A model generated the notes under the pieces. That model did not search any database and was not told where the DNA came from. It saw only the letters and a list, made by a program, of their open reading frames with translations. Position numbers and translations under genes: made by a program. This document shows positions 7,555 through 16,296 of a stretch of DNA of 64,000 nucleotides, one piece after another (position 1 is the first letter of the stretch; the number at the start of each line of letters is the position of its first letter). This stretch comes from Thermohalobaculum sp039805905 (GTDB lineage Bacteria > Pseudomonadota > Alphaproteobacteria > Rhodobacterales > Rhodobacteraceae), in assembly GCA_039805905.1 (NCBI GenBank), contig JBDIVM010000012.1, forward strand, positions 55,642-119,641, written 5' to 3'.

Positions 7555-8922
7555 ATGGCGAACAAGTACAAGAAGGAACGCCAGTTCAAGACGCTCTGGC
7601 ACCACAAGCGAATGGCGTACTGGTTCCGGAGGGACCGCGAGCGGCCCGAGGGCTTCCGCGAGCAGCCCGAGGTGATCCGCATGGATGTGGCGCCGGGCGT
7701 GACCCGGTGCGGCAAGCCGCCGGTGCGCATCTTCATGGGCACCGAGCCCCGCCAGTACCGTGCCGAGCGGGTATTCGTCTGGGCGGTCGAGCAGGTGCGC
7801 GACCCGTCGCGGGTCTACGAAATCCATCTGATGAAGGACCTGAAGGGGTTCGACCGCAGCGGCTGGAAGACCGGCTTCACCAACTACCGCTACGCGATCC
7901 CGGCGCTGGCCGGGGGGACGGGCCGGGCGATCTTCAACGATGTCGACCAGATCTACCTCGCCGACCCGGCCGAGCTCTTCGACATGGAGATGGGCGACGC
8001 GGCCATGCTCGGCATCACCGAGCGCGAGACCTCGGTCATGCTGCTCGACTGCGAGAAGATGATCAAATTCTGGAAGCTCGAGGACGCCCAGCACGGCAAG
8101 AAGCACGCGGACTTCCGCGAGATCACCCATGGCAACAGGCTGTGGGCCAAGCTGCCGGGCGAGTGGAATGCGCGCGACGAGGAATACAGGGCCGGGCAGT
8201 CGAAGTGTTTCCATTTCACCACGCTGCAGACGCAGCCCTGGCAGCCCTTCCCGGACCAGCTCAAGTACCAGCCGCATCCGGACGGCGAAGTCTGGTTCGC
8301 GCTCGAGCGGGCGGCCGACAAGGCGCGCTTCACCCAGTTCACCCGCGCGCGGCCGAGCCGGCGCTTCCCGCTGTTCGCCGAGATGCACCGCCGGGCGCAC
8401 AACGAGGGTGTCGCGACCGGGGGCGCCACGGCGCTCGCCGGGCATGAGGATGCGATCGCGCGGCTGATCCTGGAGACGGGCGCGAAGACTGTGCTGGACC
8501 ATGGCTCGGCGGGGAAGGCCGGGAGCAACCCGAAATGGCCGGGCGTCGCCGTAACCTGCGTCGGCGGCGCGGGCGCACCCTTCGAGGGCCCGGTCGAGGG
8601 CCGTTTCGACGGCGTCGTGTCGGCGGGCGTGCTGGACGGCGTGCCGGACGACGATGTGGGGTTCGTGCTGGACGAGCTGTTCGCGGCGGCGGGCCGGTTC
8701 GTCTATGTGGCGGTCGCCTGTCACCCGGACGGAAAGCTGATCCATGTCGGCGACGGGCTGCCGCTGCTGCTGCAGTCGCCCGAGTGGTGGAAGCTGCAGA
8801 TGGAGATGGCGGCGCGGCGCACCCCTGGTGTGCGCTGGGTGCTGCACGCGGCGGCGGACGCCGCCGCGGGCGGCAAGCCCGTCACGTTCAGCGGCGCGGG
8901 CAAGCTGGGGGAGGCCGCGTGA
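7555..8922 (+). CDS. Fusion: GT8-like glycosyltransferase plus methyltransferase-like C-terminal domain
   Basis: A 455-residue protein. The first roughly 270 residues look like a GT-A glycosyltransferase of the glycogenin/GT8 type, with the metal-binding D129-V-D131 in the segment N-D-V-D-Q-I-Y-L preceded by I-F-M-G-T-E. From about residue 300 there is a class I methyltransferase-like fold: T-V-L-D-H-G-S-A-G-K-A-G, then F-D-G-V-V-S-A-G-V-L-D. The SAM motif is degenerate. The ATG at 7555 follows G-G-A-G closely; an in-frame ATG at 7507 would add 16 residues. It is followed four bases later by the oxygenase-like gene, so they form one transcription unit. Confidence 0.65.
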   Translation: MANKYKKERQFKTLWHHKRMAYWFRRDRERPEGFREQPEVIRMDVAPGVTRCGKPPVRIFMGTEPRQYRAERVFVWAVEQVRDPSRVYEIHLMKDLKGFDRSGWKTGFTNYRYAIPALAGGTGRAIFNDVDQIYLADPAELFDMEMGDAAMLGITERETSVMLLDCEKMIKFWKLEDAQHGKKHADFREITHGNRLWAKLPGEWNARDEEYRAGQSKCFHFTTLQTQPWQPFPDQLKYQPHPDGEVWFALERAADKARFTQFTRARPSRRFPLFAEMHRRAHNEGVATGGATALAGHEDAIARLILETGAKTVLDHGSAGKAGSNPKWPGVAVTCVGGAGAPFEGPVEGRFDGVVSAGVLDGVPDDDVGFVLDELFAAAGRFVYVAVACHPDGKLIHVGDGLPLLLQSPEWWKLQMEMAARRTPGVRWVLHAAADAAAGGKPVTFSGAGKLGEAA

Positions 8923-8926
8923 GCCG

Positions 8927-9673
8927 ATGCTGAGATTCGACAACATCCGGTTCGACTACGAGCCCTTCCCCATCGGCATGGCGCGGCCCTGCATGGACGA
9001 GGGCACCTACCGCGAGATGGTGGACGCCTTCCCGCCCATGGAGCTGTTCGAGTACAAGCCCACCAAGGGCGAGAAGTACTCGCTGGCGCAGATGAACAAC
9101 GGCATGAAGTACCGCCGCTACGTGCGCGAGTCGGCGCCGTGGTCGCGGTTCCACGCCTACATCAAGTCGCCCCGCTTCATCGCCGAGACACTGGAGATGC
9201 TGAAGGGGCACGGGCTCGACCTCGGCTTCCCCTCGCCGGGCCTTGCCGAGCAGATGTATCTCAAGCTGCGCGCGCTCAAGCGGGGCAACCCGATCCCGCA
9301 TTTCCCGAGCCTGAAGGCGCGCTTCGAGTTCTCGGCCATGCCGATCACCGGCGGCAACATCCTGCCGCACACGGACCACAAGAAGAAGGTGATCACCATG
9401 GTCATGCCGATCCTGAAGGAGGGCGAGTGGAACGACTCGTGGGGCGGTGGCACGTCGATGGTCTGGCCGAAGGACAAGACGAAGATCTTCAACCGGGTGA
9501 ACAGCTACCTCGGCTTCGATGACGTCACCGAGCTGAAGACATTCCCGTTCGAGCCGAACCAGCTTCTGGTCTTCATCAAGACCAACAATTCCTGGCACGC
9601 GGTGTTCCCGATGACCGGCAACGACCGGAACGTGCTGCGCAAGACTCTGACCATCAACATCGAGAGCAACTGA
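8927..9673 (+). CDS. 2-oxoglutarate/Fe(II) oxygenase-like protein
   Basis: A 248-residue protein with a cupin-type oxygenase signature: the metal triad candidate H148-x-D150 ... H224 (P-H-T-D and S-W-H-A-V), and R238 in L-R-K-T-L-T-I, at the place where 2-oxoglutarate is usually bound. It is clearly related to the minus-strand protein at 13518-14273, which has the same residues at matching spacing (H150, D152, H226, R240). The ATG at 8927 lies four bases after the stop of the glycosyltransferase fusion. A hydroxylase acting on the lipid or glycan of this cluster is a reasonable guess; the substrate is unknown. Confidence 0.7.
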   Translation: MLRFDNIRFDYEPFPIGMARPCMDEGTYREMVDAFPPMELFEYKPTKGEKYSLAQMNNGMKYRRYVRESAPWSRFHAYIKSPRFIAETLEMLKGHGLDLGFPSPGLAEQMYLKLRALKRGNPIPHFPSLKARFEFSAMPITGGNILPHTDHKKKVITMVMPILKEGEWNDSWGGGTSMVWPKDKTKIFNRVNSYLGFDDVTELKTFPFEPNQLLVFIKTNNSWHAVFPMTGNDRNVLRKTLTINIESN

Positions 9674-9793
9674 CGCGCCTGTTGCGGGCGACAGCGAAGG
9701 TGGCGGCCTATTCGGCGACTTCGATGGCTGCCGGCGGTGCCAACCGCCGCGCGCCCGGGTGGCCGCGGCGCGGTTCCACGTGAACCTTGCAGC

Positions 9794-10936
9794 TCATCTT
9801 GCGGCTTCGCCGCCGCGGACGGCGCCGAGAGCCGAGACCAGCAGCGAAACGCCGTAGTCCGACAGATGGACGTGATCGACGAAGAGAGGGAAGGCAGCGA
9901 AATCGGTGCCGCGGCGCTCCGCTTCTGCCCGCGCCACCGCGCCGATATCGATGTAACCGAAGCCGGCGGCTTCGGCCTCCGACCGGAGACGCGCAGCCTC
10001 GTCGGCGAACCGGCCATGGGTTGCGCCGCGCGAGCCGGCAAAGCGGGTCAGGTGCGGCACGATGTTGTAGATGTAGGGGGCGAAGACGATCGTGACCTTC
10101 GGGATCCCCTCGGTGCGCACGAAGTCCTTCAGCCACGCGATCACTTCCTCGGGTCGGCCATAGGGGAGCGACGAATCGAAGTCGTTCTCGCTGTAGACGT
10201 AGATCAGTTCGGCAATGGCCCCCCTGTAGCGCTCAGCCGCCTTCTCCAGACGGCAGATGATGTCGGCCGCCGCCGCCCCGTTTACGCCGAGGTTGACATA
10301 CTGCACGGACGCGTCGGCGCGTTGCAGATGCGACGATATCGTCTCGCTGTCGCCGATCATCGAGCCAGCGGCAACGGAATCGCCTGCGATCAGGACCTTC
10401 CGGCCCGCTTCCATCTCGGGCAGGGTGACCCGCTCGCCAGCCGCGTTGCTGGTGAAGGTCGCCTTCCGGACCGCGTAGGTGTCGATGAACTGCGTCAGGG
10501 CCGGGGAAAGCTTGGCGTCGGAATCGTAGAACAGGCTCGGCGGGTCGAAACGGTCATAGTCGCCGCTGCGGATGTAGGTGGTGATCTTGCGGATGCCGGG
10601 CTTGGGCGCGCGACAGCCATCGGGTCCGGTTTCGTTGATGGCGGCGCGGCCGGTCACGAGTTCCCTGTAGGGCACATTTCCCATGCCCACCCCGGCGGCA
10701 ACCATGTCCGGGAGCATGGCCTCGATCCGGTCGCGGCCTGCGACCGGCGGGCCGGACTGCGTCTCGCCCGCCGCCATCTGCCCCCGATCCAGGAACAGAC
10801 CGGCATAGATGCCGTAGACGAGGCTCCGGTTCGCATGCTTCCACCGCACGACGCTCACAACGCCCTCGATGAGGAACAGCGTGAGGGCAGCGATCATCAC
10901 AGAAACCGCTACGGCAGCAAGAGTTTTCTTCATCAT
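9794..10936 (-). CDS. Membrane-anchored SGNH/GDSL hydrolase
   Basis: A 380-residue protein beginning with a lysine pair and a strong hydrophobic segment (about residues 4-24), so it is probably anchored in the inner membrane with the catalytic domain in the periplasm. The nucleophile block is L-I-A-G-D-S-V-A-A-G, the oxyanion asparagine region is N-L-G-V-N-G, and the Asp-His pair is D-H-V-H-L-S-D-Y-G near the C-terminus. The start at 10936 has GGCGGA a few bases upstream. It is the most distal gene of the minus-strand block that contains a second SGNH protein, a methyltransferase and the carbamoyltransferase. O-acetyl or other ester transfer or removal on a glycan is the likely role. Confidence 0.72.
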   Translation of the reverse strand: MMKKTLAAVAVSVMIAALTLFLIEGVVSVVRWKHANRSLVYGIYAGLFLDRGQMAAGETQSGPPVAGRDRIEAMLPDMVAAGVGMGNVPYRELVTGRAAINETGPDGCRAPKPGIRKITTYIRSGDYDRFDPPSLFYDSDAKLSPALTQFIDTYAVRKATFTSNAAGERVTLPEMEAGRKVLIAGDSVAAGSMIGDSETISSHLQRADASVQYVNLGVNGAAAADIICRLEKAAERYRGAIAELIYVYSENDFDSSLPYGRPEEVIAWLKDFVRTEGIPKVTIVFAPYIYNIVPHLTRFAGSRGATHGRFADEAARLRSEAEAAGFGYIDIGAVARAEAERRGTDFAAFPLFVDHVHLSDYGVSLLVSALGAVRGGEAAR

Positions 10937-11039
10937 TGTTCCGCCAGCGTAGACATGCAGATGGTGCCGGTTCGCCGTGTCTCGGGCTGCCGCTGGCTGT
11001 CTGACCCCGTCGGCACACACGAGCATTCATGGAACACGG

Positions 11040-12275
11040 TCATTTTCCGGTTGCCTGAATGATTCCGAGGATCTGCGAGGCGACGATCTGCTGCCCATCC
11101 GGGGTGAGATGAACGTTCGCCGGAAAATGTGTGAGCGGGCCGGTCTTTGCGGCAGCCTGAAAAGCGGGTGCAAGGTCGATAAAGGCGATGTCGTTGCGGG
11201 CCGTGTAGTCGGCAAGCCAATTGCCGATGATCTCGCGGCCCGCCTTCATTGTCAGCGCAAGATCCGGATCGTTGAAGACGACACTCTCGGCATATGCAGT
11301 GAAGGCGCCTGGAATGAGCAGGACGACCGGCACGAAACCGTGCTCGCGCGCAAGATCGCGGAAGCTGTCAAGCGCGGGCTCGAAGACCGCGGGCGAAAGC
11401 TCGCCGCCCTGGAAGCGCCGCGCATAGCGGACCTCGTCGCGATCCGCGTTGGCGATGTTCATCGCGACCCTTCCGTCCGGCCCTTCGACCGAATAGCGGA
11501 AATCCAGACCTGAGTTCCTGTCGATCTGGCGCCACATAAGCTCGATCGCCGCCTTGATGAAGGCGAGCGAATAGCTCCAGGCGAACGGGCCGCCTGCGGG
11601 ATCCGGATCCCTGGCCTGCCGCCCCTCCTGGCGGAAGTCATTGAAGCGCTCGACATCCCGCGGATCGTTGCCTTCATAAATGTTCATGACGACGAACCGG
11701 GGCCGACGGCTGAGGCCGTACTTGCGCAGGAGCTCGACATACTCGAACGGGCCGATGCCGGGAATTCCGAGATTGTAGGCATCGAGGCCAGAGATTGCTT
11801 CGAGAACGGCGCTGGATGTCTGGTGGGCTTCGATTGCCGTGCAATAGGTCATCGAGTCGCCGAGGACCAACACATCGTCCCGCGCCCGGTCGGCAGCGGC
11901 GGCCGGGTTGCAGAAGCCGTTCCGGTCGATCCGGGCGCCTGCGATGGCACCGAGCGCCGCATCGACGGGGTCGACGGGAACCATGATGGTACGGTTCGGC
12001 TCGAAAGTATAGAAATCCGGGCCGCCGTCGGAGCGTTCGGCAGACGGAATGATGTGCCGCGAAGATTTGGTCGACAGCCGAAGTCGGTTCGCGACCGATT
12101 GGCGCAGTTCCGAGTTGAACCGCTCCAGCACCGGGATCGAGATCAGTGAAGGAAAGCTGCGGAGCAATATCTCGGCGGCGCCAAGAACAAGCAGGACGGA
12201 AAACAGGATCAAGGTAAGATTCTGCCACCTCGAACCAGCGGCCTTCCTGGAATCTGTGCGCGGATCTCTCGTCAT
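11040..12275 (-). CDS. Second SGNH/GDSL hydrolase-like membrane-anchored protein
   Basis: About 411 residues from the ATG at 12275; an in-frame ATG pair near 12326 is an alternative, and neither has a strong ribosome-binding site. A hydrophobic anchor (L-I-L-F-S-V-L-L-V-L-G-A) lies near residue 20. The serine block V-L-V-L-G-D-S-M-T-Y is clear. The C-terminal His is in A-N-V-H-L-T-P-D-G-Q, where the aspartate normally three residues before the histidine is replaced by alanine. That may mean altered or lost hydrolase activity, as in some acyl-transfer relatives. Its gene lies about 100 bp upstream of the first SGNH gene on the same strand, so they may act together. Confidence 0.68.
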   Translation of the reverse strand: MTRDPRTDSRKAAGSRWQNLTLILFSVLLVLGAAEILLRSFPSLISIPVLERFNSELRQSVANRLRLSTKSSRHIIPSAERSDGGPDFYTFEPNRTIMVPVDPVDAALGAIAGARIDRNGFCNPAAAADRARDDVLVLGDSMTYCTAIEAHQTSSAVLEAISGLDAYNLGIPGIGPFEYVELLRKYGLSRRPRFVVMNIYEGNDPRDVERFNDFRQEGRQARDPDPAGGPFAWSYSLAFIKAAIELMWRQIDRNSGLDFRYSVEGPDGRVAMNIANADRDEVRYARRFQGGELSPAVFEPALDSFRDLAREHGFVPVVLLIPGAFTAYAESVVFNDPDLALTMKAGREIIGNWLADYTARNDIAFIDLAPAFQAAAKTGPLTHFPANVHLTPDGQQIVASQILGIIQATGK

Positions 12276-12525
12276 ACCCGAGACTGCTCGCTCTCGTTGG
12301 GCGGATACCGTTGGGGACGGCATCATGTATGTTCGGTATCGGCCGCGTCGCCACGGCCGGGCATGCGTCGCCCGCCCCAAATGCCACCTACGCGGTTGTG
12401 GCGCAATAGCGATGTGCGGCCCTAGACCCGCCGCCGGACAGGCCCGTCCGGGCCGGGGAGCGCGCCCGAAGCCAGTGGCGAACGTGCCGCCGGCCGCGCC
12501 GAGCCGGGCCGCTCGCAGCGCCGTT

Positions 12526-13446
12526 CTACCGCTTCCTTCCGATGAAGATGAACAGGCCGCCCTCGCCGCCGAGCGACGAGAAGATCATCAGGATCTGCTG
12601 CCAGATCCTTTCGTAGCGCGTCGACGGGGTCGATTGTTCGAACGGATCGCCTTCGCCCTGCAGCCTGATCTCGCAAGAGGGAATCGAGTTCACGAACTCG
12701 ATGCTGTTCCGTTCAAACCAGTCGAGCACCTCATCGAAGCTGTGACAGCTCTCCACCGGGTGAATGTACTGGTCCCGGATCCAGGACCTGATCTTCTCCT
12801 GGGAGTTCGCGTCGGCATTCCGGAGCACGGGATCAAAGATCATCAGGTACCGCTCTCCGAAGATCCTGTAGAAGAAGCGCCTGATATGTGTCCGGAACCT
12901 GCCATACCAGTTATAGAGGCCGACGATCACGATGCCGCCGGGCTTCGCGTAGCGGGAGATGATGTCGAACCCGCCGCTCGGGTCCTTGGTATGGTGCAGG
13001 ACCCCGCTGCACCAGACGATGTCGAAGACGCCGGGGTTCAGGACGTCCTCGAAAAGATCCGCGTTCACGAAGGTGACGTTGTCGATTTCGTTCCTCCGCG
13101 CGAACTCGCACCCGAGTTTGAGCGAGGTCAAGGTCGGATCGAAGGCGAAGACCTTGTTGTTGGTCCCGATCGCCAGATAGTTCGAGAGCTGCGAGGTTCC
13201 CGAGCCGACCTCGAGGAACGACTTGTTCAACCCGACGAACTGTTTCAGTCGGCGCGAGAAGGGGTTCTTGTTGCCGCGCTCGACGATCGTCGAGCGGTCA
13301 TCGTTGTCCCGGTAATTCGGGAACGGAGCGACGTCGTAGAATTCCGTTACTTCCTTGGTGACCTTCCCCGAGACCGGGAACCTGACGATGCCGTCGATAA
13401 CGTCGAAGTCCTTCCTCAGGTACTTCTTCAGCTCTTCGTTATCCAT
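12526..13446 (-). CDS. Class I SAM-dependent methyltransferase
   Basis: A 306-residue methyltransferase. SAM motif I is F-L-E-V-G-S-G-T-S-Q-L near residue 78, motif II acidic region follows at V-F-A-F-D-P-T, and the motif D-I-V-W-C-S-G-V-L-H-H-T typical of Methyltransf_11/25 enzymes is near residue 150. The N-terminal part contains V-T-E-F-Y-D-V-A-P-F-P-N-Y, a segment often seen in methyltransferases of surface polysaccharide and secondary-metabolite loci. Start at 13446 follows a purine-rich stretch. It is about 70 bp downstream of the oxygenase-like gene on the same strand. The acceptor is unknown; a sugar or lipid hydroxyl is likely in this context. Confidence 0.8.
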   Translation of the reverse strand: MDNEELKKYLRKDFDVIDGIVRFPVSGKVTKEVTEFYDVAPFPNYRDNDDRSTIVERGNKNPFSRRLKQFVGLNKSFLEVGSGTSQLSNYLAIGTNNKVFAFDPTLTSLKLGCEFARRNEIDNVTFVNADLFEDVLNPGVFDIVWCSGVLHHTKDPSGGFDIISRYAKPGGIVIVGLYNWYGRFRTHIRRFFYRIFGERYLMIFDPVLRNADANSQEKIRSWIRDQYIHPVESCHSFDEVLDWFERNSIEFVNSIPSCEIRLQGEGDPFEQSTPSTRYERIWQQILMIFSSLGGEGGLFIFIGRKR

Positions 13447-13517
13447 CGCCCTGTTTCCCTGTGGATCATTCGTCGCGCTACCCCATTGAGCGATGCACAC
13501 ACCGAAGACGGGCGATC

Positions 13518-14273
13518 TTACTCCACCCTTTCGATCACGATGGTCACGGACTTGCGCAGTGCCTTCGATCCCCTCTGGGTCATCTCGCGCACCGAGTGGA
13601 GCGAGTTGTGGGTCTTGACGAACACGGTGCACTGGTTCGGCACGAAGGGCACGGTGTCGACGATCTCGAGCTTGTCCCAGGGTACCATGTGGTTCTGCCA
13701 GTTGAAGGCATAGCGGCTGTCTGTGGCACGGTTGACGTCGAGACCGCCGCCCCAGGCCGGATTCCACTCGCCGTCCTTGATCATCGTGAGCACCAGCGTG
13801 ATGACCTTGCGGGCCGCATCGGTGTGCGGCTCGACCCGGCCGCCATCGGCCCTGAGGGAAGAGAACTCGAACCGGCTGCGCAGGCGCAGGCCGCGCGAGG
13901 GAAAGTAGCCGCGCTTGACCGACTTGAAGAACCGCCGGATGCGCTGCGAACCTGTCTCGAACGCTTCGTTCAGCGGCAGTTCGACATGGTTCTCGTTCAG
14001 GAAGTTCACGGTCTGGCGGATGAAGTCGTCGCTCTTGATCCAGGCATGGAATTCCCGCCATGGGCGGTTCTCGCGCAGGAAGCGCTGATAGTTGTCGGGC
14101 GCCCACTTTTCGGACAGGCTGAGCTTGTAGGGGAACTTGGGCAGCGTGCCGAACAGGCTCTCGTCGGGGAAGTTATCGGCGAGTTCGTCGTAGAGGGCAG
14201 GGTCCAGCGCCGGGCGCAGCACCGCGAGCGGATAGGGCTCGTAGCGCATGTTGACCATGTTGTAGTTCAGCAT
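13518..14273 (-). CDS. 2-oxoglutarate/Fe(II) oxygenase-like protein (paralogue of 8927-9673)
   Basis: A 251-residue protein with H150-x-D152, H226 and R240 in the same arrangement as the plus-strand protein at 8927-9673; the fragments R-F-E-F-S and A/S-W-G-G-G are also shared. The ATG at 14273 is preceded by GGGAGG with good spacing. It lies 22 bp downstream of the carbamoyltransferase stop, so the two are probably in one operon. Two related oxygenase-like proteins in divergent halves of one island suggest two separate hydroxylation sites on the same product, or diverged duplicates. Confidence 0.7.
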   Translation of the reverse strand: MLNYNMVNMRYEPYPLAVLRPALDPALYDELADNFPDESLFGTLPKFPYKLSLSEKWAPDNYQRFLRENRPWREFHAWIKSDDFIRQTVNFLNENHVELPLNEAFETGSQRIRRFFKSVKRGYFPSRGLRLRSRFEFSSLRADGGRVEPHTDAARKVITLVLTMIKDGEWNPAWGGGLDVNRATDSRYAFNWQNHMVPWDKLEIVDTVPFVPNQCTVFVKTHNSLHSVREMTQRGSKALRKSVTIVIERVE

Positions 14274-14295
14274 CTCGCAGCCTCCCGGCTCCGTG

Positions 14296-16125
14296 TCAGT
14301 CGAGTTCGAACGCGTTCTTGTAGTCCAGCCTGAGCGCCGGGTCCTGGTCCTCCTTGCGGAGGATGGCATTGCCGCAGACCAGCATCTCGATGTCGGTGCC
14401 CATCAGGCAGCGGAACGCGTCTGCCGGCGTGCAGACGATCGGCTCGCCGCGCACGTTGAAGCTGGTGTTGACCACAACCGGGCACCCGGTCCGCTCCTTG
14501 AACGCCGAGATCAGCGCATGATAGCGCGGATTGGTCTCGCGGTGCACCGTCTGGATGCGGGCCGAGAAGTCCACATGGGTGACCGCGGGGATCTCCGAGC
14601 GCACCACGTTCAGCTTGTCGATGCCGAACAGCGCCTGCTCGTCGGGTGTCATCTGGCGGCGGCGGCGCTCCACCACGTCGGCCACCATCAGCATGTAGGG
14701 GCTGTCGCAGTCGAGATCGAACCAGTCCTCGAGGTCCTCGCGCAGCACCGAGGGAGCGAAGGGGCGGAACGACTCGCGGAACTTGACCTTGAGGTTCAGC
14801 AGCTTCTGCATGGTCGGCGAGCGCGGGTCGCCGAGGATCGAGCGGTTGCCGAGCGCGCGGGGGCCGAACTCCATCCGCCCCTGCATCCAGCCGACCGCCT
14901 TGCCCCCGGCCAAGGCGTCGGCGGTGAGCGCGATCACCGCGGCTTCGTCATGGGTGGTGAAGACGCCGCCGGCCCGGGTCAGCTCGGCCTCGATCTGATC
15001 CTGTGTGAAGGCGGGCCCCAGATAGGCTCCGGCCATGCCGTCGAGCCCTCCATCCCGCAGCCGCGGCCGGCGGAGATGGCCATGATAGGCAGCGAGCGCC
15101 GCGCCGAGCGCGCCGCCGGCGTCGCCCGCTGCGGGCTGGACCCAGATGTTCTCGAAGATCCCGTCGCGCCAGAGCTTGCCGTTGGCGACGCAGTTCAGCG
15201 CCACGCCGCCGGCGAGGCAGAGGTTCTTCCGGCCGGTCTCCTTCGCCAGCGCTGCCGCCAGACGACGCACGGCGATCTCGGTCACCTCCTGCACCGAGGC
15301 GGCGAGGTCCATGTGGACCTGGGTCAGGAGCTGGTCGGGCTTGCGCGCCGGGGCGCCGAACAGCGCGTCGAACCGGCTGTTCGTCATGGTGAGCCCGGTG
15401 CAGTAGTCGAAAAAGTCGAGGTTCAGGCGGAACGAGCCGTCCGCGCGGATGTCGATCAGGTTGTCGAGGATGGCCTGTGTGAAGCGCGGCTCGCCATAGG
15501 GCGCGAGGCCCATCACCTTGTACTCGCCGGAATTGACCTTGAAGCCGGTGTAGTAGGTGAAGGCAGAGTAGAGCAGCCCGAGCGAGTGCGGGAAGCGGAT
15601 CTCGCGCTCGAGTTCCAGCCTGTCGCCCCGGCCGATCCCGGCCGAGGAAGTGGCCCACTCGCCGACGCCGTCCATGGTCAGGATCACCGCCTCGTCGAAG
15701 GGTGAGGGGTAGTAGGCGCTGGCCGCGTGGCTCTGGTGGTGCTCGGCGAAGAGCAGCTTCGGCTTCCAGTCGGTGTCGGGAGACACGTCGTGGAGCTTCT
15801 CCAACAGCAGCCGCTTCAGGAACAGCTTCTCCTTCAGCCAGAGCGGCATCGCCTTCAGGAACGAGGGGAAGCCGCGCGGCGCGAAGGAGAGATAGGTCTC
15901 GAGCAGCCGCTCGAACTTCACGAAGGGCTTCTCGTAGAACACCACATGGTCGGCTTCGCCGCCGGACCCGGCGGACAGGCAGTAACGGATGGCGTTCAGC
16001 GGGAAGTCGCTGTCGTGCTTCCTGCGGGTGAACCGCTCCTCCTGGGCGGCCGCGACGATGCGCCCGTCCTCGACCAGCGCCGCGGCGCTGTCATGGTAGA
16101 AGCAAGAAATGCCGAGGATCCGCAA
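14296..16125 (-). CDS. O-carbamoyltransferase (NodU/CmcH/SxtI family)
   Basis: A 609-residue protein of the carbamoyltransferase family. These enzymes make carbamoyl-AMP from carbamoyl phosphate and ATP in a Kae1-like domain and transfer the carbamoyl group to a hydroxyl. Seen here: N-terminal G-I-S-C-F-Y-H-D-S-A-A, the metal/carbamoyl site E-H-H-Q-S-H-A-A-S-A, the Kae1-like stretch L-C-L-A-G-G-V-A-L-N-C, and the C-terminal G-R-M-E-F-G-P-R-A-L-G-N-R-S. Full length is normal. The next two genes on this strand upstream are DUF5989 and SxtJ, the usual partners of this enzyme type. It probably carbamoylates a sugar of the surface lipid or glycan. Confidence 0.93.
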   Translation of the reverse strand: MRILGISCFYHDSAAALVEDGRIVAAAQEERFTRRKHDSDFPLNAIRYCLSAGSGGEADHVVFYEKPFVKFERLLETYLSFAPRGFPSFLKAMPLWLKEKLFLKRLLLEKLHDVSPDTDWKPKLLFAEHHQSHAASAYYPSPFDEAVILTMDGVGEWATSSAGIGRGDRLELEREIRFPHSLGLLYSAFTYYTGFKVNSGEYKVMGLAPYGEPRFTQAILDNLIDIRADGSFRLNLDFFDYCTGLTMTNSRFDALFGAPARKPDQLLTQVHMDLAASVQEVTEIAVRRLAAALAKETGRKNLCLAGGVALNCVANGKLWRDGIFENIWVQPAAGDAGGALGAALAAYHGHLRRPRLRDGGLDGMAGAYLGPAFTQDQIEAELTRAGGVFTTHDEAAVIALTADALAGGKAVGWMQGRMEFGPRALGNRSILGDPRSPTMQKLLNLKVKFRESFRPFAPSVLREDLEDWFDLDCDSPYMLMVADVVERRRRQMTPDEQALFGIDKLNVVRSEIPAVTHVDFSARIQTVHRETNPRYHALISAFKERTGCPVVVNTSFNVRGEPIVCTPADAFRCLMGTDIEMLVCGNAILRKEDQDPALRLDYKNAFELD

Positions 16126-16129
16126 CGGC

Positions 16130-16279
16130 TCAGAAGATCGTGTAGATGAACGGTGCCACGGCGGAGCCCTGCGTCAGCACGACCAGCGCGCCGAGCAAGA
16201 GCGCCATCACGATGATCGGCAGCAGCCAGAACTTTTTGCGGACGCGCATGAAGCTCCAGAGTTCGGCAAGGAAGGACAT
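16130..16279 (-). CDS. DUF5989 small membrane protein (SxtK-like)
   Basis: A 49-residue protein with one transmembrane segment (I-I-V-M-A-L-L-L-G-A-L-V-V-L) after the start M-S-F-L-A-E-L-W-S-F-M-R-V-R-K-K-F-W, a pattern characteristic of the DUF5989 family. It ends in hydrophobic residues F-I-Y-T-I-F. GGAGC lies eight bases before its ATG at 16279. Members are found next to carbamoyltransferases and SxtJ-family proteins, including the saxitoxin cluster (sxtK). Here it lies four bases before the carbamoyltransferase start. It may anchor or recruit the soluble carbamoyltransferase to the membrane, but no function is established. Confidence 0.85.
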   Translation of the reverse strand: MSFLAELWSFMRVRKKFWLLPIIVMALLLGALVVLTQGSAVAPFIYTIF

Positions 16280-16296
16280 CGTCGTTGCTCCGTCGC

